Source: Prinia subflava (lineage: Eukaryota; Chordata; Aves; Passeriformes; Cisticolidae). From it: 64,000 nucleotides of DNA. The notes under the pieces are model-generated. The model had not been told where the DNA came from. It was given only the letters and a program-made list of their open reading frames with translations, and searched no databases. The DNA lies in assembly GCF_021018805.1 (NCBI RefSeq), contig NW_026960612.1, forward strand, positions 620,001-684,000, written 5' to 3'. This document shows positions 57,101-64,000 of this stretch, in pieces. The translations under genes were made by a program, and so were the position numbers. Each line of letters starts with the position of its first letter. Position 1 is the first letter of the stretch.

Positions 57101-59849
57101 CTGACTCCTGGACATTCAGGAAAAAATACTTCAGGAGCTTCCAGGGTATGAAAGGAAGTTTCAGGAAGAGTAAGAAGAAAAAAAAAATCAACCATGTACT
57201 GGTAAAGAAAAGTTAAAGACATAAACCTGAGTAGATAGTAGTGTAAATTCAGTAGTGATTTTAAAGGTTTTTTCCATTTTTTTTTTGACGTTTTATCTTT
57301 TTCAAAATAAACTATGCAAACTCAAGATGCACATTCATTCTCTCTGAAACTATTTCCTCCTTGAGATTTTATCTCAGTGGAAATAAGCTTACTGGCTGAA
57401 AGAGTAAAAGATTAAGCAACATACAAGTCCAGGAGGAAAAAAGAGAGCACCCAAGCCTATTTGCGAAGTCGCAAATAGATGTTACTAAAATAAAAACTAA
57501 GCAATGCTAGTGATAAAAAGAGTCAAAGCAGTTTTGTTTTACTGACTGCTGATTTAGGGAGAAAAATGCACACCCAGAGGAAAAATACTTCTGTTATTAT
57601 TAACCAAAGCACAGTAACATGCAGATACACACAAATATTTGAGTAGCCAATAAAAAGCACTTAAGAAACAAACTGAAGCAGTGTAGAAAGAAAATACAAA
57701 TATAGAGGTAAGATACATCTGGTGTTTACAATTAAAAACACTAAACATTTAATGTTTCAAGAAGTCATAAATTACCTTCAGAAGCAAACCCACAACTTTC
57801 TTCACAAAGAATTGTTTTGTACCCTACCCACTTTCAAATACAGAGGTGACCCACAAGTATAAAACAGGAGATAGAAATGTAGTGTAAAGTACTTGTCCAA
57901 AGAATGACCAACTAAATAGGTAAGGAAACAGCAAAATTATTTTTTAAGAGCTAAACTGCAGAGCAAGGACAATGGTGTTTTAGAAAATCCGTTAAAGGGT
58001 ACTGTGTGTACTAAAGATTAAACTCAGATTTCACCCCTTTCAAGTAGATAAAAAGTTTCCCCATTGCAGCAAACACCAGTAGAGGACATGTTTGAAGAAA
58101 GAGAAGAATAATTCCAGGATTAAGGTTAAAAAAAAAACCCAAACAAAACCAAACCACACCATCTTTGTGTGTAGTGCATTTCACCAATAATTTCAATTTA
58201 TTTTATTTATCAATATTGCTCTAATCCCTGAGAAGTGTCATTTTATGAGGACAAATATCCAAAAGTACAGAACTGGTCACAGGTGAGAGGTAGTTCATTA
58301 TGGACTCATGTTACATGGGACTTTCCAAGTCTGAACTATGGCTCCTGACTGCATCGTAACATGATTCATATCTATCTGTCTCAAAATCTGACACACAAAA
58401 ATGCAGCAAATGAGAGCAAACAACACATTTGCAGACTATAATTTAAGATATGAATAGTCTTTTTTTTGTCCAAGAGATTAGTTTCCTCTTTGCTTACATA
58501 TTTCTGTATAGATGCCAGAACCTATATGGGTCTCCTTCATATGATGAGCTAGAAAAACAAAATACAGGAGTAACCAAAAGATCCAATATACTTGTGCTTC
58601 AAAAGATGTTAAACCTACAGTTGCACTGCAGTAAATGGAGAGATCTTTGCTGTTAGGCAGATAGAACTAGGAATGAAAGAGAAGGCAATAGAAGTTCTAG
58701 TATTTATTTATCTCTTCTTTAACATACCAAAACATCGGCTTAATGTCTTGAACTTGTGGGATGAATGAGCCTAATTAATGGCTTTATAAACAAACACAAC
58801 TTCTGGTATGTAAATAAAAACAGTGTTAGGGAAAAAAACCATACAAAATATTTCTCAGAAAACAGAAGAATACTGAAACAAACTTGCTTGATCCAAAATA
58901 AGGATTTTTATCTCTGTTACAAATACATATCTTTTTCCTATTTATTAGTTCAGTAGACCAGGGCTGCTTTCTCCCATCTCCCTCTTTGCTATATCCATGT
59001 GCTTTGACTCTTGCTTTTACACATAAAGGCACAAGCAAATGCTTAGAAAACAGAAAACCTGTTTTTTTACTCTTTTGTCATGACATTCAGAAAAGCTAGC
59101 ACATACACAAAATCATTTTCACTGATAGCACTGTCAGACATCTGACCAGACTGCCAAAAGAGACTGAATACTTTCCTTGAAAGTTTTCTTGACCTGATGG
59201 ATCAAAGTCCTGGGCAACTCCATCTGAGTTCAGTGTTGGACATGTTTTCTGCAGGAATTTGCACCAGATGTCCTAACTGAATTACTCTATGAAAGTGCAG
59301 CCCTTGGCTCCTTCAGAAAACCTCTCTACATCTCTCCAGAGCAGTACAGCAGCAGTTGTACTGGCTACAATTCCTGGATGACAACAACCAGTATTCCCCC
59401 GTAATTTCATTTTTCTTCCCCATTGCCATTCTAGATCCACCTATTGTTTTTTAAATTCTGTAAGATTGCAGTCCTGGATTTGTAGCTAAGGCTTCCAGCA
59501 ATTACAATAGAAATAAAATAAAAAACTTAAGTAAAAAACAAGAAAATGACTGAACATCAAGCTCCAGTTTAAGGATTAAAAGTAAAGATTCACTTGAATG
59601 AAAACAATACTTCTTAGTTTCCTAGTAGTTAGGGAAAAAAAATGGAAAGACTAAAACCTAATGCATTTCACCAAATATATATTGCAGGTGTATATATACT
59701 TCCCATGTTATTGGAATGTGCTCATGAATGAATTGATTGTAGGAGAATGTGGAAGGAACAAAACCCCAACAAAATATAATTTAATTTTTAAGAGACTAAC
59801 TAGATTTATATTATTGAGAGGAAGGAAAGGAATAATTGCAAATCACCGG
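54115..59849. other. AT-rich stretch, no gene seen
   Basis: About 5.7 kb with no recognisable gene or ERV. It may be intron of the minus-strand gene whose exon lies at 60967-61142, but no further exon was recognised. Short frames (56190-56417, 57025-57216, 57554-57748, 58011-58196) show no motif. Confidence 0.5.
57457..57478. repeat. 22-bp palindrome
   Basis: CTATTTGCGA and TCGCAAATAG pair perfectly around a 2-base centre AG. The only CpG-containing palindrome noted in an AT-rich stretch. Function unknown. Confidence 0.8.
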
Positions 59850-60519
59850 TGTAATATATGATGTAATTTGAGTTCATGCAATATACATGTATAATCATTC
59901 GTGTTCATGTAATATTATGTATTGATGGTATAAATTCAGCCGCATTTTAGGAAGAATACGGTAGCAGTCACTCAGGCTTAGAAATAAAGTGAAATGATTA
60001 AGAATTGTGAATGCCCTTGCTGGAAACTTGGGCAAGGACCATGATTTACAAGAGAAAGGAGGGTGACTAACAGAAGAGATAAGCCCACTCCAGAGATAGA
60101 CTGACCAACGATTATCACTTGATATGGATCTAGACTTCATCATCAGGGTGTGCATCCCAATATGAGATTCCCAGAAATTGAATCAAGTATTCATCTCTAC
60201 TCAAAAATCCAATCAACCGTCTGGCAATGAGGACAGAATTACATGAATATAGAAAAGGAGTCGAAAAAGACAAAAAAGTATGAAGCAATGCCCGGTCCGA
60301 CCAAAAACTGTATATAAACTGACCCTGCTGGGACTGAAATTGTGAACAGGGGAGCTCTGGTGTGATAGAGGCTGAAGCTAGGTTCACCCAGTGCCAACCC
60401 CAGGCTTGATAGTGACTTTGTGGCTTTTTCGTTTTTGCAAATTCTGTTTCCAAATTTTATTTTGTAAATTATTAATAAAATTCTTTTTTATTAATTTGAT
60501 TGGCTACTCATTTATAACA
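59850..60519 (+). mobile_element. Old solo class I ERV LTR
   Basis: Homologous to 44064-44711: it shares the ATTCGTGTT phrase near the start, the block GATTTACAAGAGAAAGGAG, GTATATAAACTG (TATA) near 60310, GGTTCACCCAGTGCC and the AT-rich U5 with AATAAA near 60474, ending TTTATAACA. It is more diverged than the 44064 copy. The left end is approximate and no TSD was found. Confidence 0.75.
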
Positions 60520-60966
60520 AGTATTCAGATAATGCAATTGACAAGAGAAACAGCAATTAGATTCTACTAGAGAGAGAGGAGAAAAGTATTTTTGCTAAAC
60601 TGGTATCTATTTAATGTAGATATTCTCTTAGTTACTAGTTACTCTTTGCCAAGATAAACACAGGCATAACTCACCTATTAAACTCTCGGAGTAACTTGTG
60701 GCATAATCTTTACCTGACATGCCAAGATGGAAAAAGCAGCCAGAGCTGCCTGCATCGCTTTCCAGTTACCTATTTTTCACTGGCACACTGTTCTTTTTAC
60801 TGCTTTTCTCCTATGATAAAACTGGTTTGCAGTTCAGCAGGTGAGCTGTGGACATTGCTGCATTGTTGTAACAGAAGTGAAGGAGCAGGAGTTGAGAGAG
60901 ACAGGAGAATGATGCAATCTGAATAATCTGAACAATTTTCCCCCCTCCAATCCTCAGGTTGCTTAC
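60520..60966. other. Intron-like sequence 3' of the host exon
   Basis: No gene recognised. By position it is the intron downstream of the minus-strand exon, beginning with its GT donor at 60966-60965. Confidence 0.4.
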
Positions 60967-61142
60967 AAGGTCACTTCGAGGAGCTTCCTGGTAGTCTGCA
61001 GAGAAGCGGAACAGGGAGCTCCTGGTGCTGCTGCTGTTGATGCCTTGCCGTGGGGGCTGCACGTACTGCCTGTATGTGGTGCTCTTGGGAGTCCAGCGGA
61101 ACAGGTTGATCAACTCACGAACACAAGGTTCAATATCAATCT
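60967..61142 (-). CDS. Probable internal exon of a host gene, unrecognised
   Basis: On the minus strand a pyrimidine-rich tract ending CCCTTCCAG precedes 176 bases with an open frame of 58 full codons after two phase bases, and a GTAAGC donor follows. The peptide includes [29 protein letters not shown] and [14 protein letters not shown]: a mix of structured (LINLFRW) and Ser/Arg-rich sequence typical of a cytoplasmic vertebrate protein. Codon use is GC-richer than the surroundings and CpG is retained, suggesting selection. No retroviral motif fits. I could not name the gene. A retrocopy is unlikely given both splice sites. Confidence 0.6.
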
Positions 61143-63221
61143 CTGGAAGGGATTTAAAGAGAAAACAAGAAAAGCAAGAGCAAAATATCAGTAAAGCTGA
61201 GTAACCCAGCTATGACATAGCTAAATATAAATACACCCATCTATACCTTTGTCTGTCTCTCTGTCCCTTGCTCAAAGGAAATGTAGATTTCAAAAGCATT
61301 TTCCCATTCAAAAAGAAAAGCACTCAGAGTTTTTTATTAAAAACTAGTAAAGACATTTTTAGAATCAATCTATCCCCAGTTATACAGGAAAATGTGTTTA
61401 AGGGAAGCATATTAGAACTTTCACCAATGCAAAGTCAGGACAATAATCGAAGTCAAGTCATTATAAGGCATCTTAAAGTCTTTATAAGTCAGACCATTGA
61501 CTGTTCAATGTAAATTTGTGCAGTAGATGAACTGCAAAAATATGTAGATTTCATATAGTGTACAGATATCAGGATTTCTTTGATCAACTGGCTTTATTTG
61601 TCAATTAAATCCTACTAAAAGCCATATTGAAAGCTTTCAGCTATTGAATTTTGCATGGCCAGCCATTTTGACAAACCTACATGTTACATGTTTGCTGGAA
61701 AACAGGAGTTTTCAACATTAATTTGTGCTTGATGGGAAACATAATGTATTGTTTTAGAGATTTTAGAGATTTTTTTTTTTTAACAAACAAACAATACAAT
61801 CCCAAACCCAACCAGACATTACCAGTGAAACATCCTGGCTGAAAGAGTGAAGTGCCATTGTGATAATGTTACTCAACTTGAAAGGAAAGCTGACACCTAT
61901 CAAATGAGAAACATCCTAAAATAAAATGTGGTCAATTAAAAACCAAGAAATTACAATGAAATACATATATAAAAGAAAAAAAGTAAATCTATTGGAAATA
62001 TATTTTTTGCAACACTAAGCATCCTGCATGTATCTATCTTCTAACAAGATGTAATAAAAGCCATTTACTCTTTTACCACTATAAAAGGACTGGTTAGTTT
62101 TGCACCTCCTGTATGTCATCTCATGAAGAGAAAAACGATCCTAGCTTGCATTTTATGATAAAAACTGGTGTACTGCGACAGTCAAACAGCAGGGATATCA
62201 GCACTTCTTGCGTCTGTCCCAAGATCTTGTATGATTCATTACAACAGTCAAAATTTAGATTAAAGCATTAGCTTCTATGAAGAAAACTGAGGCATTCTAG
62301 CAAGGCTTTATCTGTTCATCTCAAACAGATTTGATGCACTGCCATCAATCACTCATTGCCATCAGCAGATTTGATCCCTTGCCATAAATCTGGGAGCTAT
62401 TCCAGAAACTTCAGTCATTAGCAGGGTGGTGAGCAGAAGAAGCTGAAATTGAAGCTTGGGGCAGAATAATCTAGTTGGATAAGATTAATGACTGTTTAAA
62501 ATCTGAAAGATGTGATCTATTACTCTCCCATTCAAAAAGCTGTCTGTATTCAGGTAAGATACAATCTGCAGCAGATGCTTTAATTCTGTCAATGACAACA
62601 TGCTTATGTGCTATCTTGCTTCTAAAATTCTGAAAAGTCTGAGTAAAGCTGTGGCTTACCCAATTTTAATTCTAGCTCTAAAAACATTTTTGTGGATGTG
62701 TGAAAATAAATCACAATTTTCCTTGACAATATCAGGTTCCCTAGCTGCTTGGGACAACAGGTGTCAAAGATAAATGGACTATGTGATGTCTCAACAGCAG
62801 CTAACAATTTTTAATTTCAAATATGCTGTAATAGAAGGCGGTTATTCAGCATCATTCCCAAGGAAAATCCACACAACTGGAGAATTTCACACAATTTCTA
62901 AATTCAGGTAGAGGAGATGCGTTTCACTGGTTATCATTCCTCAAGTTCAGAAAATACCCAAAAGCACCATCATTACAGTTGCACTTTTGTCTACATTTCT
63001 GAAAACTAATTTTATTTATAAAAAGTTGAGAATTTCAGTTCAAGACAGTAGTACATTTATAAGGGGGCTGGGGTTTCTTTTCTTGTTTTGGTTTTGTTTG
63101 GGTTTTTTTTTGTAAAGAGACTGCTGTAATTGAGTAATAAGCCCCATTTCCTGAGATTCTTAGGTAAGTAAACATTAGTAGTACTTCTGTAATAAAAGAT
63201 ATGAATGTAGAATTTAACTAG
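61143..63221. other. Intron-like or intergenic DNA, no gene seen
   Basis: By position this is the upstream intron of the minus-strand exon. No further exon, LTR or RNA gene was recognised. Short frames lack motifs. Confidence 0.45.
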
Positions 63222-63761
63222 TGTTATAAATATTAGCCAATTCCCAATTAATAAAATAATTTTTTATTAATTAAAGAATTACAGAACAAAAATTTGGGCA
63301 AATCACCAATCGGAAGCACAGTGCCGATGCCTGGGATCGTCACTGGGTGAACCTCAGTTACGGCCTCTATCATACCGTAACTGCCCTCATTCACGAATTG
63401 GCCCTTTTCAGGGTCCCTGTTTTATACACTTTATTTGGTCAGCAGCAGAGGATTTCCCCACAGTTCTTTTGTCTTTGGGTTGGTTTCTTCATATTCGTCT
63501 CTGCCGTCTGGTCTGCTGAATGGGGTTTCCCCACGGAAAGATGACTGATTCCAATCTTGATTTATTCTTTATTCTGGTGTCAATGGTAGGCTTCCCGATT
63601 CCTGGCAGGGTATTGTCTTTCCCAAAATAGCAGCCTCTAGGTGTTGCCCGTCCTGAAACTAGTCGGTTTCGTGCCCGGTCAGCTTGTGTATTTTATTTCA
63701 CAAAACATATTCACATTTTATATACACCAAAAAACACGAATTAATATACAATTTTATTACA
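63222..63761 (-). mobile_element. Solo class I ERV LTR, minus orientation
   Basis: Runs TGTTATAAATATTAGCC...TTTTATTACA on the plus strand, with CTAG on both sides (63218-63221 and 63762-63765), a 4-bp TSD. Poly(A) signal as TTTATT at 63263-63268. It has the same family features as 44064 (GGGTGAACC block inverted, AT-rich U5). There is no polypurine tract to its right, so it is solo. Confidence 0.85.
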
Positions 63762-63956
63762 CTAGTAAAAAAAAATAAATCTGAACAACAATAATTAATA
63801 TCATGAGAAGCATTTGGCTGTGAGAGGGCATAATAGCCAACAAATATCTGGAACTGAAAACAGAGAACTGGGGGATGAAATAGGAGCACTGCAGTAAAGG
63901 TATGACAAAGCTGAAAGCAGAAATCAAGGCTAACAGTGTTAAACACTGAAACAGGT

Positions 63957-64000
63957 TGTTATAAATATTAGCCAATTCCCAATTAATAAAATATTTTGTA
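63957..64000 (-). mobile_element. Start of another class I ERV LTR, cut by the window end
   Basis: TGTTATAAATATTAGCCAAT repeats the first bases of the LTR at 63222 almost exactly for the 44 bases available. It lies 195 bases beyond that LTR in the same orientation. Confidence 0.75.

Overview
The window looks like avian nuclear DNA (inference): AT-rich and almost gene-free, filled with bird-type endogenous retroviruses (ERVs) and solo LTRs of at least eight LTR families. Such density is typical of a sex-limited (W) chromosome or other low-recombination region, but nothing here proves the chromosome. One likely host exon was found (60967-61142, minus strand, gene not recognised). No rRNA, tRNA or CRISPR was seen.

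Layout. 1-651 is the 3' end of a small LTR element. 652-8872 is AT-rich DNA holding a possible LTR (1476-2364), a solo ERVL-type LTR (3644-4457) and the 3' half of a decayed class I ERV with a 3 x 129 bp tandem repeat (5437-7422). 8878-12373 is a second ERVL-type LTR split by a complete 2.7 kb mini-provirus (9493-12164) without recognisable gag, pol or env. 12379-26652 is mostly unique-looking DNA with solo LTRs at 13689, 15880, 21865 and 24031 and a near-perfect 98-nt hairpin at 19813.

26653-36983 is a retroviral nest. A minus-strand ERVK provirus (5' LTR 36668-36983, 3' LTR 26653-27311) is split by a plus-strand gammaretrovirus-like ERV (29296-36524), whose own gag carries a solo LTR (31773-32325). 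The ERVK 3' LTR carries another solo LTR (26788-27123). The class I ERV has lost reverse transcriptase but keeps an uninterrupted RNase H-integrase frame of 593 codons.

36984-46239 holds solo LTRs at 43119 and 44064. 46240-54114 is an ERVL provirus (LTR-gag-pol-LTR, no env seen), interrupted in RNase H by a 1.25 kb LTR (50896-52146) of the same family as the mini-provirus. 54115-64000 is quiet DNA with class I solo LTRs at 59850, 63222 and 63957 and the host exon.

The genes do not form a working host pathway. They record successive insertions, ordered by nesting and target-site duplications (TSDs). Every gag-pol locus carries stops, frameshifts or deletions. The mini-provirus is the best candidate for something not widely described: a multi-copy, apparently non-autonomous LTR element with a GC-rich internal leader.
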